From an uncultured Acidobacteriaceae bacterium (GTDB lineage: Bacteria; Acidobacteriota; Terriglobia; Terriglobales; Acidobacteriaceae): a DNA stretch of 64,000 nt. The position numbers and the translations under genes are program-made. The stretch's first letter is position 1, and every line of letters starts with the position of its first letter. The stretch lies in assembly GCA_903849645.1 (NCBI GenBank), contig CAINJJ010000008.1:1-64000 (forward strand). The letters are read 5' to 3'. Positions 16,950 to 25,324 of the stretch are shown in pieces. The notes under the pieces were generated by a model. The model saw only the letters and a program-made list of their open reading frames with translations, searched no databases and was not told the DNA's origin.

Positions 16950-18059
16950 TTGAAAGCTTGGCCAATCCTGGGAATTTCCATCATCCAGGCCTTTTTGTTT
17001 CTCATTCACTGGTTTCTCTACGCCACGGTGATCGGCTTCTGGGGCAGCCTCGGCCCGGCGGGCAACCTGGCCCTCCAGGCGGCCCTGTTTGTGCTGGGCG
17101 TCAGCTTTACCACCGCCGCGATGATTGGCTTCTTCTTCGCCAACCGGCTGGTCACCGTCCTCTACTGGATCGCCTCTGTCTGGCTGGGGCTGCTCAACTT
17201 CTTCTTCCTCGCCGCACTGCTCTGCCGCATCTACGGATCGGCGAAGGGGCCCCTCGGACTCCCCGACAACAAGCCACTCGTCGCCTCGGTCCTCTTCCTG
17301 CTGGCTCTGGCCGCCGGGGCTTACGGCATGGTCAATGCCCGTGTGCTGCGCATCCGGCGCGTCACGGTCAGGCTGCCGGGCCTGCCGCCAAGCTGGCACG
17401 GCAGGACGGCCCTGGTCATGAGCGACCTGCATCTCGGCCACCTCAACGGACCCCGCTTTGCCCGCAAGCTGGTGGAGCGGGCCGCGGCGCTCGCCCCCGA
17501 CATCATCTTCATGCCCGGCGACGTCTTTGACGGCGCCATGGCCGACGCCGAGACCCTCACCGCGCCCTTCCGGCAGTTGCACCCGCCCTTTGGCGTCTAC
17601 TACGCCGCAGGCAATCACGACGAGTTTGGCAACGCCGAGCACTACGCCGCCGTGCTCACCGCCACCGGCATCCGCGTTCTCAACAACGAAAACGTCCTGG
17701 TCGACGGCCTGCACATCGTGGGCGTGCCCTACGGCGACTCCACCTACCCCATCCGCATGAAGGCCACGCTCGACCGTCTCCGCGCGGCCAACGGCGAGGC
17801 CACCATCCTGCTCAACCACGTGCCCAACCGGCTCCCCATTGTGGAGCAGGCGGGAGTGGCGCTCATGCTCTCCGGCCACACCCACGGCGGGCAGATCTTC
17901 CCCTTCACCTGGCTCACCCGGCGGGCGTTTGGCAAGTTCACTTACGGGCTGCAGCGTTTCGGCGACCTCCAGGTCTACACCTCCAGCGGCGCCGGCACCT
18001 GGGGCCCGCCCATGCGCGTCGGCACCCACCCGGAGATGGTGCTGCTGACCTTCGAGTAA
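16950..18059 (+). CDS. Membrane-anchored metallophosphoesterase (YaeI-like)
   Basis: A 369-residue protein. The first 130 residues hold four membrane helices, followed by a calcineurin-like phosphoesterase domain. The metal motifs are complete and in order: MSDLHLGHL (D-x-H), PGDVFDG (GD), GNHDEF (GNHD) and SGHTHGGQIFP (GHxH). Relatives such as YaeI/LpxH-like enzymes hydrolyse phosphodiester or pyrophosphate bonds of lipids; the true substrate is unknown. It starts 101 bases from divergent hemW. A solitary Phd antitoxin gene follows 55 bases downstream. Confidence 0.88.
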   Translation: MKAWPILGISIIQAFLFLIHWFLYATVIGFWGSLGPAGNLALQAALFVLGVSFTTAAMIGFFFANRLVTVLYWIASVWLGLLNFFFLAALLCRIYGSAKGPLGLPDNKPLVASVLFLLALAAGAYGMVNARVLRIRRVTVRLPGLPPSWHGRTALVMSDLHLGHLNGPRFARKLVERAAALAPDIIFMPGDVFDGAMADAETLTAPFRQLHPPFGVYYAAGNHDEFGNAEHYAAVLTATGIRVLNNENVLVDGLHIVGVPYGDSTYPIRMKATLDRLRAANGEATILLNHVPNRLPIVEQAGVALMLSGHTHGGQIFPFTWLTRRAFGKFTYGLQRFGDLQVYTSSGAGTWGPPMRVGTHPEMVLLTFE

Positions 18060-18114
18060 ATCGAATTCCGGACGATAACCAGATGAGCTAGCCCCGAGAG
18101 AGGGGAACTGCGCC

Positions 18115-18399
18115 GTGACGGTCATGTCCAACCGCGAATTGAGTCAACGCCCAGCCAAGGCGAGGAAAGCCGCCAAAGACGGCCCCGTTTTCATCATGCA
18201 TCGCGGCCGGGTGGCGCACGTCCTCATCTCCGTCGAGGAATACCAACGCTTGTCGGGCAAACCAGTCAGCATCCTTGATTTGCTCGCCATGCCTGAATTG
18301 GATCAGGTTGAGTTTGACCCGCCTTGTCTCGACGATTCAGGTTTCAAGCCGGCTGAATTCGATGGAATCCAGTTTCTCGGCCATCCCTTGGCATCCTGA
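18115..18399 (+). CDS. Orphan Phd/YefM-family antitoxin
   Basis: A 94-residue Phd/YefM-type protein. VMSNRELSQRPAKARKAA is the DNA-binding N-terminal part, GPVFIMHRGRVAHVLIS the central strands, and VEEYQRLSG the helix. The acidic C-terminus (AMPELDQVEFDP and beyond) is where toxin binding usually resides. GTG 18115 is chosen because GAGAGGGG lies about ten bases upstream; ATG 18124 is also possible. Phd proteins pair with PIN (VapC) or Doc toxins, but no toxin ORF follows. The GH42 gene starts 36 bases downstream. It may be a regulator or one half of a lost pair. Confidence 0.8.
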   Translation: MTVMSNRELSQRPAKARKAAKDGPVFIMHRGRVAHVLISVEEYQRLSGKPVSILDLLAMPELDQVEFDPPCLDDSGFKPAEFDGIQFLGHPLAS

Positions 18400-18435
18400 T
18401 TTACACTTGCCCTTCGGTCGAAAAGGGGAGATTCC

Positions 18436-20607
18436 ATGCGCTTCAGCAAACGCTTTCTAGCTTTGACGGCAACCATCGCACTGCTTGGCTTCGGCAACGC
18501 AATCGGGCAGGCTCCAACCCCCGCCCAAAAGGCCATCGACTTCCCCACCGTGCTCTACGGCGCGGCCTACTACAACGAGTACATGCCCCAGGACACGCCC
18601 ACCGCCCAGGCCGAGCGCCTCGAAAAAGACGTGGCCCTCATGAAGGCCGCGGGGCTGACCGTGGTGCGCATGGGCGAGTCCACCTGGAGCCTGTGGGAGC
18701 CTGAAGACGGCCGCTTTGACTACGCCTGGATGGACCGCATCGTCGACGCCATGGGCAAGGCGGGCATCAAGGTCATCCTGGGCACGCCCACCTACTCGCT
18801 GCCCGCATGGATGGCCCATCAGCACCCGGAGATCCTGGCGGACCGCACCCCCGGCGGCCAGTTTGGCGGCCAGCCAGTGCAGAGCGCCTACGGCATCCGC
18901 CAGAACATGGACACCGACTCGCCCGCCTACCGTTTCTACGCCGAGCGGCTCATCCGCCACATCGTGGCCCACTACAAGGACAACCCCACCGTGATCGGCT
19001 GGCAGCTCGACAACGAGACGGGCAGCTACGAGGCCGCGAACCCCGACGTCTTCATCGGCTTCCAGCACTATCTTGAAAAGAAGTTCGTCACCCCCGAGGC
19101 GCTGTCGAAGGCCTGGTTCCTCAACTACTGGGGCGAGAACCTCCACACCTGGGAAGACCTGCCCAAGCGCGACGGCACCATCTCCACCGGCTACAAGCTC
19201 GAGTGGACCCGCTGGAGCCAGATGCGCGTCACCAACTTTCTCCACTGGCAGGCGGCGCTGGTGCGCGAGTGCGCCGGGGCGGGACAGTTTGTCACCACTG
19301 ACTACGGCGGCATGATGAAGCACGACGTCAATGAAGAGGCCGTCGCCGAGGCCCTCGACATTCCCGCCGATAACATCTACCACAACACCCAGGACCACTA
19401 CGACGGCGTGGTCCAGTCCATCCAGGCGGCCTTTACCCGCTCGCTCAAGCACTCCAACTTCCTGATCACCGAGACCAACGCGCAGACCATCGGCTGGAGC
19501 TCCGAAGGGCAGTTCCCGCCCTACGACGGCCAGATGCGCGAAGACGTCTATACCCACATCGCGAACGGCGCCAACATGGTGGAGTACTGGCACTGGGCCT
19601 CCATCGCAGGCGCCCAGGAGACCTACTGGAAGGGCGTCCTCTCCCACGACCTGGAGCCCAACCGCGCATACGCCGAGGTCAGCCGCACCGCCCATGAGCT
19701 GGAAAAGATTGGCCCCCACCTCGTCGGCCTCAAGATCAAGAACGACGTCGCCATCCTGTGGAGCCGCGACTCGGCCAACGCCATCAACTTCATGCCCTAC
19801 GGCGGTCCCATCCCCGCCTTCAGTTGGACCCGCTCGGCCGAGGGCTACGACTCGCTTGTGCAGCAGATGCACAAGTCCCTCTATGACCTGAACATCGGCA
19901 CCGACTTCGTATTCCCGGAGACCCAGGACTTCTCCGCCTACAAGGTGCTGCTGGTGCCAGCGCTCTACGTTGCCGACGACGCCCTGCTGCAGCGCATCTC
20001 GGACTACGTCAAAGGCGGCGGTCACGTCGTCATGACCTTCAAGAGCGGCTTCACCAATGAGAACTCCGCCGTCCGCTGGGTGCGCGCCCCCGGCCCCCTG
20101 CGCGAGGCCGCCGGCATCAGCTATCAGGAGTTTTCCAGCCTGGCCCAGCCGCTGGCCCTCAAGGGCGACCCCTTCCACGCCGGCGACGCCAACAAGGTCT
20201 CCTACTGGGCCGAGTTCCTGCTGCCCGAGCACGCCAAGGTGCTGGCCACCTACGACCATCCCTTCTTCGGCAAGTGGCCGGCCATTACTGAGAACCAGTT
20301 CGGCTCCGGCACCCTGCTCTACGAGGGCACCTACCTCTCGGACAAGCTACAGACGGCCATTCTGAAAGCCACGCTGGAAAAGGCCGGCCTCACCGGCGCT
20401 GACCAGCAACTGCCCGCCGCCATCCACCTCACCCACGGCGTCAACAAGTTGGGCAAGCGGCTCCACTACTACTTCAACTACTCGGCAGCCGAGGTCAAGG
20501 CTCCCTATACCTACGGAAGCGGAACGAATCTTCTGGATGGGAAGGCCGTGGCCAAGGCCTCGGTTTTAACCATTGGTCCCTGGGACCTGGCAATCGTCGA
20601 GGAGTAA
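18436..20607 (+). CDS. Secreted GH42 beta-galactosidase
   Basis: A 723-residue glycoside hydrolase of family 42 with an N-terminal signal peptide (cleavage near NAIGQA, residue about 25). The TIM barrel contains PTVLYGAAYYNEYM and RMGESTWSLWEPEDGRFDY. The acid/base Glu is in QLDNETGS (Glu194 of the precursor) and the nucleophile Glu in LITETNAQ (Glu346). The trimerisation-type domain (LLVPALYVADDALLQRISDYVKGGG) and a small C-terminal beta domain follow. It should release terminal beta-galactose or arabinose from plant oligosaccharides outside the cytoplasm. The 3' end of a related gene survives at 23325-23441, beyond the tachylectin gene. Confidence 0.92.
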   Translation: MRFSKRFLALTATIALLGFGNAIGQAPTPAQKAIDFPTVLYGAAYYNEYMPQDTPTAQAERLEKDVALMKAAGLTVVRMGESTWSLWEPEDGRFDYAWMDRIVDAMGKAGIKVILGTPTYSLPAWMAHQHPEILADRTPGGQFGGQPVQSAYGIRQNMDTDSPAYRFYAERLIRHIVAHYKDNPTVIGWQLDNETGSYEAANPDVFIGFQHYLEKKFVTPEALSKAWFLNYWGENLHTWEDLPKRDGTISTGYKLEWTRWSQMRVTNFLHWQAALVRECAGAGQFVTTDYGGMMKHDVNEEAVAEALDIPADNIYHNTQDHYDGVVQSIQAAFTRSLKHSNFLITETNAQTIGWSSEGQFPPYDGQMREDVYTHIANGANMVEYWHWASIAGAQETYWKGVLSHDLEPNRAYAEVSRTAHELEKIGPHLVGLKIKNDVAILWSRDSANAINFMPYGGPIPAFSWTRSAEGYDSLVQQMHKSLYDLNIGTDFVFPETQDFSAYKVLLVPALYVADDALLQRISDYVKGGGHVVMTFKSGFTNENSAVRWVRAPGPLREAAGISYQEFSSLAQPLALKGDPFHAGDANKVSYWAEFLLPEHAKVLATYDHPFFGKWPAITENQFGSGTLLYEGTYLSDKLQTAILKATLEKAGLTGADQQLPAAIHLTHGVNKLGKRLHYYFNYSAAEVKAPYTYGSGTNLLDGKAVAKASVLTIGPWDLAIVEE
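20521..20606 (+). repeat. Tail repeat of the GH42 gene, proximal copy
   Basis: The last 86 bases before the final base of the stop align without gaps to 23355-23440, with 70 of 86 identical by my count. The two copies flank the tachylectin gene and are in the same orientation. Confidence 0.85.
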
Positions 20608-20678
20608 CTTGCTCCTTGGTCTGGCTCTTGCGAGAGCCAGCAGATTCACGGGCGCTGCATTCCCCGGTCCCCAAAAGC

Positions 20679-20713
20679 GATCGTTCCCACCCGCCGCGCG
20701 GGTGGGAACGATC
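20679..20713. repeat. Perfect 16-bp palindrome with 3-base loop
   Basis: GATCGTTCCCACCCGC at 20679-20694 is the exact reverse complement of 20698-20713, with CGC as loop. It lies 72 bases past the GH42 stop. No T-run follows on the plus strand, so it is more like a REP-type hairpin than a classical terminator, though it could still stop transcription or protect the 3' end of the GH42 mRNA. Confidence 0.7.
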
Positions 20714-20823
20714 ATTGCAATCATGGCCAGCCGCCGATGAACGAGGCACAATTCTGGCTATTGGAATGGCCGGGCCGCCCGGCGACCGCCTCCTACGGGT
20801 AGACTGGCTCGAAGGAGAACCCC

Positions 20824-23112
20824 ATGGCATTGACCACGAGCGGCCTCACCGGTAATGGCAAGACCACCCACTACAACTTCCAGTACGACGACTCGCTCCA
20901 GACATCGGCGACGAACCCCGGCGGACCGGAGCCCGCGCGCACAAATGTCATCCTGGCGGCTATCGAAGGCGACTGGAACCTGATGCAGGGCTGGTTTGGG
21001 ACGACCAAGCTGGGCGTCAACATTCCAATCACGGTAAACGTGATTCCGCCCGGTGTGACCGGGGCATGCGCGAAGACGGGCGCGTGCTGGGCCCTCTCCA
21101 ACGGCAACCTGACCGTGACCATCAGCCTTGCCGGCGCAAACGCCACCACGATGCGGTACCTCATGGTGTCGGAACTGGTTGAGCTCTACATGAAGGCGCA
21201 GGGCAGCAACGGCTGGTTCGGCACCGGAACGGAAGGCAGCGCGGGCGAAGGCCTTTCGCGCTTCCTCGCGGCGCAGTTCCTGGCGGTCAATGGACTGGGG
21301 CCAACGCCAGCCGGGTTTCTAAACAGCAATCTCTGGCTCAGCACCAGCCGTATCGACTATGTGAACGCCCCGAACCTCACCGACGACGGTCCCGACAGCG
21401 TTACCGGCTGCTCGCTGCTGTTTATCTACTATCTCTACTCGCAACTGGGGTTCAGCGTGAACGAGATCGTCGGCGCCGGAGCCAGCACGCCGGCGGGCGT
21501 CTACAACAAACTTACCGGCGACCCAGGCGATCCATTTCCCGAGTTCAAGCAGCTTCTGGATACCGCCTTTCCAGGCGCCGGCGTAATTACGACAGGCGAC
21601 CTGGATAATCCGTTCCCCCTGGGAGTGCTGCCGATGATGCGGCAGGTCTTCTCCGGCGGCGATGGCGTGATCTACGCGCTGATGGATAACGGCGATCTGC
21701 TGTGGTATCGCCACGACGGCCGCAATGATGGAACCGGACGCTGGGCGGGAAGCCATGGCCGCCGCGTCGGCAAAGGGTGGGAAGCGGAACATGTCTTTGC
21801 CGGAGACGGCGGGGCGATCTACGCCATCAACTCGGCGGGCGACCTGCTCTGGTATCACCACGATGGCCGCGACGACGGCACCTTCCGCTGGCGGGCCGGC
21901 AGCGGCAACAAAGTGGGCAACGGCTGGGACGTAAAGGCGGTCTTCTCCGGCGGCGGAGGCGTCATCTACGGGCTCACCATCGATGGCAACCTGCGCTGGT
22001 ACAGGCACGACGGTCAGGGCGACGGCAGCGACCGCTGGGCCGCGGGCAGCGGCAACATCGTCGGCAAAGGCTGGAATTTCGAGCAGATCTTTGGTGGCGA
22101 CAACGGCGTCATCTACGCCATCACGCCGACCGGCGATCTGCAATGGTACCGGCATGATGGCCGCGGAGACGGCAGCTTTCGCTGGGCAGACGACAAGCCG
22201 CGCGTGGTCGGAAGCGGCTGGAACGCGCCAGCCGTCTTCTCCGGCGGCAACGCCGTTTTGTATTCCATTACCACCGCTGGAAACCTGATGTGGTATCACC
22301 ACGACGGCGAAGGCGATGGCAGCTTCCGCTGGTCAGACGCTGCCGGCAAACAGGTGGGCAACGGCTGGAACTTCCCGGCGGTGATCTACTCGAACCTCGC
22401 CGACAATCGGTTGCTCTGGTATCGCCACGACGGCTGGGGTGAAGGAACGCCTGCTTGGTCAGGCGGAAGCGGACTCGTGGTTGGCGCCGGCTGGGACTTC
22501 AAGCAGGTCTTCTCCGGCGGCAAGGGCGTGATCTACGCCATCACCACCAGCGGCGATCTGTTGTGGTATCGCCACGCAGGCCGCGGAGACGGAACCTTCA
22601 ACTGGGTCGACGGCAACGCCCGCAAGGTCGGAGTTGGCTGGAACTTCCTCAAGGTGTTTTCCAGCGGCGATGGGGTGATCTATGCGCTGACCGCGAACCA
22701 CGACCTGCTCTGGTATCGCCACGATGGCTACGCCGACGGCAGCTTTCGCTGGACCGACACAAGCGGGCGCAAAGTGGGCACCGGCTGGGACTTCGCTGAT
22801 GTCTTCGCCGGTGGCGGCGATGGCGTGATCTACGCACTCACTACGGCGGGTGACCTGCTGTGGTTCCGCCATGAGGGCCGCGGCGACGGCAGCTTCAACT
22901 GGTTTGACACCAGTGGGCGCAAGGTGGGCGCCGGGTGGAACTTCCGCAAGGTGTTCTACGGCGGGGGTGGCGTGCTGTATGCGGTCGCCCAGAACCTTGA
23001 CCTCGACTGGTATCGCCATGACGGCCGCGGCGACGGCAGCTTCCGATGGGCCGATGGAACTCCGAGAAAAGTCGGCAACGGCTGGGATGTAAAGGGCGTC
23101 TTCGCCGGCTGA
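20824..23112 (+). CDS. Tachylectin-2-like double beta-propeller with metalloprotease-like N-domain
   Basis: A 762-residue protein preceded by GAAGGAGA. No signal peptide is visible. Residues 1-265 form a domain in which YLMVSELVELYM (SELVE, 116-120) and GEGLSRFLA (Glu142) sit like the HExxH helix and downstream Glu of gluzincin peptidases. Both His are missing, so it should be inactive as a protease. Residues from about 271 to the end are ten repeats of about 49 residues of the type VFSGGDGVIYALTxxGDLLWYRHDG, then G-D-G-S-F-R-W, then K-V-G-x-G-W. This matches tachylectin-2, a five-bladed GlcNAc/GalNAc-binding propeller, so ten repeats fit two propellers. Repeat 6 is shortened. It is bracketed by GH42 tail copies. 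Confidence 0.82.
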   Translation: MALTTSGLTGNGKTTHYNFQYDDSLQTSATNPGGPEPARTNVILAAIEGDWNLMQGWFGTTKLGVNIPITVNVIPPGVTGACAKTGACWALSNGNLTVTISLAGANATTMRYLMVSELVELYMKAQGSNGWFGTGTEGSAGEGLSRFLAAQFLAVNGLGPTPAGFLNSNLWLSTSRIDYVNAPNLTDDGPDSVTGCSLLFIYYLYSQLGFSVNEIVGAGASTPAGVYNKLTGDPGDPFPEFKQLLDTAFPGAGVITTGDLDNPFPLGVLPMMRQVFSGGDGVIYALMDNGDLLWYRHDGRNDGTGRWAGSHGRRVGKGWEAEHVFAGDGGAIYAINSAGDLLWYHHDGRDDGTFRWRAGSGNKVGNGWDVKAVFSGGGGVIYGLTIDGNLRWYRHDGQGDGSDRWAAGSGNIVGKGWNFEQIFGGDNGVIYAITPTGDLQWYRHDGRGDGSFRWADDKPRVVGSGWNAPAVFSGGNAVLYSITTAGNLMWYHHDGEGDGSFRWSDAAGKQVGNGWNFPAVIYSNLADNRLLWYRHDGWGEGTPAWSGGSGLVVGAGWDFKQVFSGGKGVIYAITTSGDLLWYRHAGRGDGTFNWVDGNARKVGVGWNFLKVFSSGDGVIYALTANHDLLWYRHDGYADGSFRWTDTSGRKVGTGWDFADVFAGGGDGVIYALTTAGDLLWFRHEGRGDGSFNWFDTSGRKVGAGWNFRKVFYGGGGVLYAVAQNLDLDWYRHDGRGDGSFRWADGTPRKVGNGWDVKGVFAG

Positions 23113-23324
23113 GTTGCAGCCCGGACTGCTTCGATGGGCCACCCGCCTTGCCGGGTGGCCCCGGTCCCCGTGACCTATCCAAGCCGGGAGCACCCCTTAA
23201 GGCGGAGGGATTTGCTTGATTCAGTGGCCATCGCCCATCTTGAATCCCCGCTCATCGCGATGAAGCTGCGATGAACAGGGCACAGCGCGGGGTCCTATGA
23301 TGACCGGGCCACCTGCCCTGGACC
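23113..23324. other. Intergenic stretch after the tachylectin gene
   Basis: No gene is supported. Shortly after the stop lies a 10-bp hairpin (23136-23161). The rest (23165-23324) shows no ORF with convincing features and leads directly into the GH42 tail remnant. It may hold the far end of the inserted DNA. Confidence 0.5.
23136..23161 (+). terminator. Hairpin after the tachylectin gene
   Basis: GGGCCACCCG (23136-23145) pairs perfectly with CGGGTGGCCC (23152-23161) around a 6-base loop, 24 bases past the stop. No U-tract follows, so termination would be weak or factor-assisted. Confidence 0.5.
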
Positions 23325-23441
23325 AACACCAGCTTCGCCTATCCCCGCGGCGTGGGAACGAGTCTTCTGAATGGGAAACCCGTCGCCCGCGCCCTGATTT
23401 TGACCATTGCCCCCTGGGACCTCGCAATCTTCGAGGAGTAG
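23325..23441 (+). pseudogene. GH42 3'-end remnant (distal tail copy)
   Basis: Read in frame, this segment encodes NTSFAYPRGVGTSLLNGKPV, then ARALILTIAPWDLAIFEE and a stop. It is clearly the C-terminus of a GH42 enzyme: of the last 27 residues, 19 equal those of the complete gene at 18436-20607. The rest of the gene is absent upstream. The intact frame and clean stop suggest a homologous allele's tail rather than random decay. Confidence 0.85.
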
Positions 23442-23460
23442 CATGAAGTTTCGTCTTGCC

Positions 23461-23496
23461 GGAGCGCTGCCGGGGTTTTGAACCCCCCGGCGCTCC
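23461..23496 (+). terminator. Strong stem-loop between the GH42 remnant and malic enzyme gene
   Basis: GGAGCGC (23461-23467) pairs with GCGCTCC (23490-23496). An inner GCCGGGGTT / AACCCC-CC-GGC stem encloses a TTG loop, with a 1-base and a 2-base bulge. It lies 20 bases past the remnant's stop, where a GH42 terminator would be expected, and 45 bases before the malic enzyme start. No U-run follows. Confidence 0.5.
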
Positions 23497-23541
23497 TCTG
23501 CGCCCGGCAGCGAAGACATCCATTGTGCGGAGGCTGGACCA

Positions 23542-25299
23542 GTGAGCGAGGAAATTCCAGAGTCAAAGAAGCAGAGCCATGCCGTCATCCAAACCCGCCT
23601 TTCCGGCTACGAGCTGCTGTTGAACCCGCGGCTCAACAAGGGCACGGCCTTTACCGAGGAAGAGCGCGACGCCTTCGCCCTCCACGGCCTCCTCCCGCCC
23701 CACCTCGGCACCCTCGAAGACCAGCGCGAACGCCGCAAGAAGGCCTTCGACCAGTTGCCCTCCGCGTTTGCCAAGTACTCCTTCATGCGCGAGCTGCAGG
23801 ACAATACCGAGACGCTCTTCTACTCCCTCATCGCACACCACACCGAGGAGCTTCTGCCCATCGTCTATACCCCGGCGGTGGGCGAGGGGTGCCAGCGCTT
23901 CAGCGAGATCTGGCGCCGCCCCAGGGGCCTGTTCATCAGCTATCCCAACAAGGACCGCATCGAGCAGATCCTCTCTGACCCGCGCTTTGACGACGTGCGC
24001 TGCATCGTGGTCTCCGACGGCGAGCGCATCCTCGGCCTCGGCGACCAGGGCGCCGGCGGCATGGGCATTCCCATCGGCAAAATGGCCCTCTACACCGCCC
24101 TCGCCGGCATCCCCCCCGAGCACTGCCTGCCCATCCTGCTCGACGTGGGCACCGACAACCAGGCCCTGCTCGATGACCCCATCTACGTCGGCTGGCAGCA
24201 CAACCGCATCCGCGGCCAGGAGTACGACGACTTTGTTGAAGCATTTGTGGCCGCCGTGCAGAAGCGCTGGCCGCACATCCTCCTACAGTGGGAGGACTTT
24301 GCCGGAGTCAACGCCGCCATCCTGCTGCGCCGCTACCGCGACCGCCTCTGCACCTTCAACGACGACATCCAGGGAACCGCCGCTGTCACCACCGGCACCC
24401 TGCTCGCCGCCATCAACGCCACGGGCATACCGCTCCGGGAGCAGACCATCGCCATGTTCGGCTCCGGCTCTGCGGGCATCGGCATCGTTGATCTTCTGGT
24501 CGCGGCCATGAAGGAAGAGGGCCTCACCGACGCTCAGGCCCACGCGCGCATCTACTGCTTCAACCGCTACGGGCTGCTCATCGAGGGCTGCCAGGGCATA
24601 CGGCCCGGCCAGGAGCCGCTCCTGCGCAAAAAGGAAGACGTAGCCGGCTGGAGGCTCGCCGCCCCCGGCGTCATCTCCCTCTTTGACGTGGTGCGCAACG
24701 CCAAACTCACCGCGCTGGTGGGCGTCTCGGCCCAGGCCGGGTCGTTCACCGAAGAGATCGTCCGCGAGATGGCCAGCCACACCGAACGGCCCATCATCTT
24801 CCCCCTGTCCAACCCCACATCCAAGGCCGAAGCAACGGCGGCGGACCTGCTGCGGTGGACCGACGGCCGCGCCCTCGTGGGCAGCGGCAGCCCCTTTGCC
24901 CCGGTTGAAGTGGACGGCCGCATGGTGCGCATCTCCCAGGTCAACAACTCCTTCATCTTTCCGGGAATGGCGCTGGGAATCCTGGTTTCGCGGGCCCGCC
25001 GCGTCACCGACGCCATGATCATGGCCGCCGCCCGCGCTCTGGCTGCGCTCTCGCCCACGCGCACGGACAAGAACGCCGCCCTGCTGCCGCCCATCGGCGA
25101 CGCCCGCAAGGTAAGCCTCGTTGTGGCCGAAGCCGTGGGCAAACAGGCCATTGCCGACGGCGTCTCCGGGCTGGCCGACGCCTCCATGCTCAGAGAGCGC
25201 CTGGTGGCCTACGTCTGGGAGCCGGAGTATCTGCCCTACGAGCGCAACGCCCTGGCATGGATCAGGAAAGACGCGGGCTCCACCCGCAAAGGCTCCTGA
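23542..25299 (+). CDS. maeA: NAD-dependent malic enzyme
   Basis: Oxidatively decarboxylates malate to pyruvate, linking the TCA cycle to gluconeogenesis. The 585-residue protein has the length of the long (SfcA/eukaryote-like) malic enzymes. Visible are LLPIVYTPAVGEGCQRFSEI (catalytic Tyr), CIVVSDGERILGLGDQGAGG, the metal site FEDFAGVNAA-type WEDFAGVNAA and CTFNDDIQGTAAV. The nucleotide fold is IAMFGSGSAGIGIVDLL, followed by IFPLSNPTSKAEAT and NNSFIFPGMALG. GTG 23542 is supported by GGAGG-like GCGGAGGC ten or so bases before it. NAD preference is inferred from family, not proven. A secreted-protein gene follows 25 bases later. Confidence 0.93.
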   Translation: MSEEIPESKKQSHAVIQTRLSGYELLLNPRLNKGTAFTEEERDAFALHGLLPPHLGTLEDQRERRKKAFDQLPSAFAKYSFMRELQDNTETLFYSLIAHHTEELLPIVYTPAVGEGCQRFSEIWRRPRGLFISYPNKDRIEQILSDPRFDDVRCIVVSDGERILGLGDQGAGGMGIPIGKMALYTALAGIPPEHCLPILLDVGTDNQALLDDPIYVGWQHNRIRGQEYDDFVEAFVAAVQKRWPHILLQWEDFAGVNAAILLRRYRDRLCTFNDDIQGTAAVTTGTLLAAINATGIPLREQTIAMFGSGSAGIGIVDLLVAAMKEEGLTDAQAHARIYCFNRYGLLIEGCQGIRPGQEPLLRKKEDVAGWRLAAPGVISLFDVVRNAKLTALVGVSAQAGSFTEEIVREMASHTERPIIFPLSNPTSKAEATAADLLRWTDGRALVGSGSPFAPVEVDGRMVRISQVNNSFIFPGMALGILVSRARRVTDAMIMAAARALAALSPTRTDKNAALLPPIGDARKVSLVVAEAVGKQAIADGVSGLADASMLRERLVAYVWEPEYLPYERNALAWIRKDAGSTRKGS

Positions 25300-25324
25300 G
25301 CCCGCGCCTTTTGGAGAGAGAGTC

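Noticed and set aside
18060..18435. A metallophosphoesterase tail copy after the Phd gene
   Set aside because: No part of 18400-18435 resembles the 3' end of the phosphoesterase gene.
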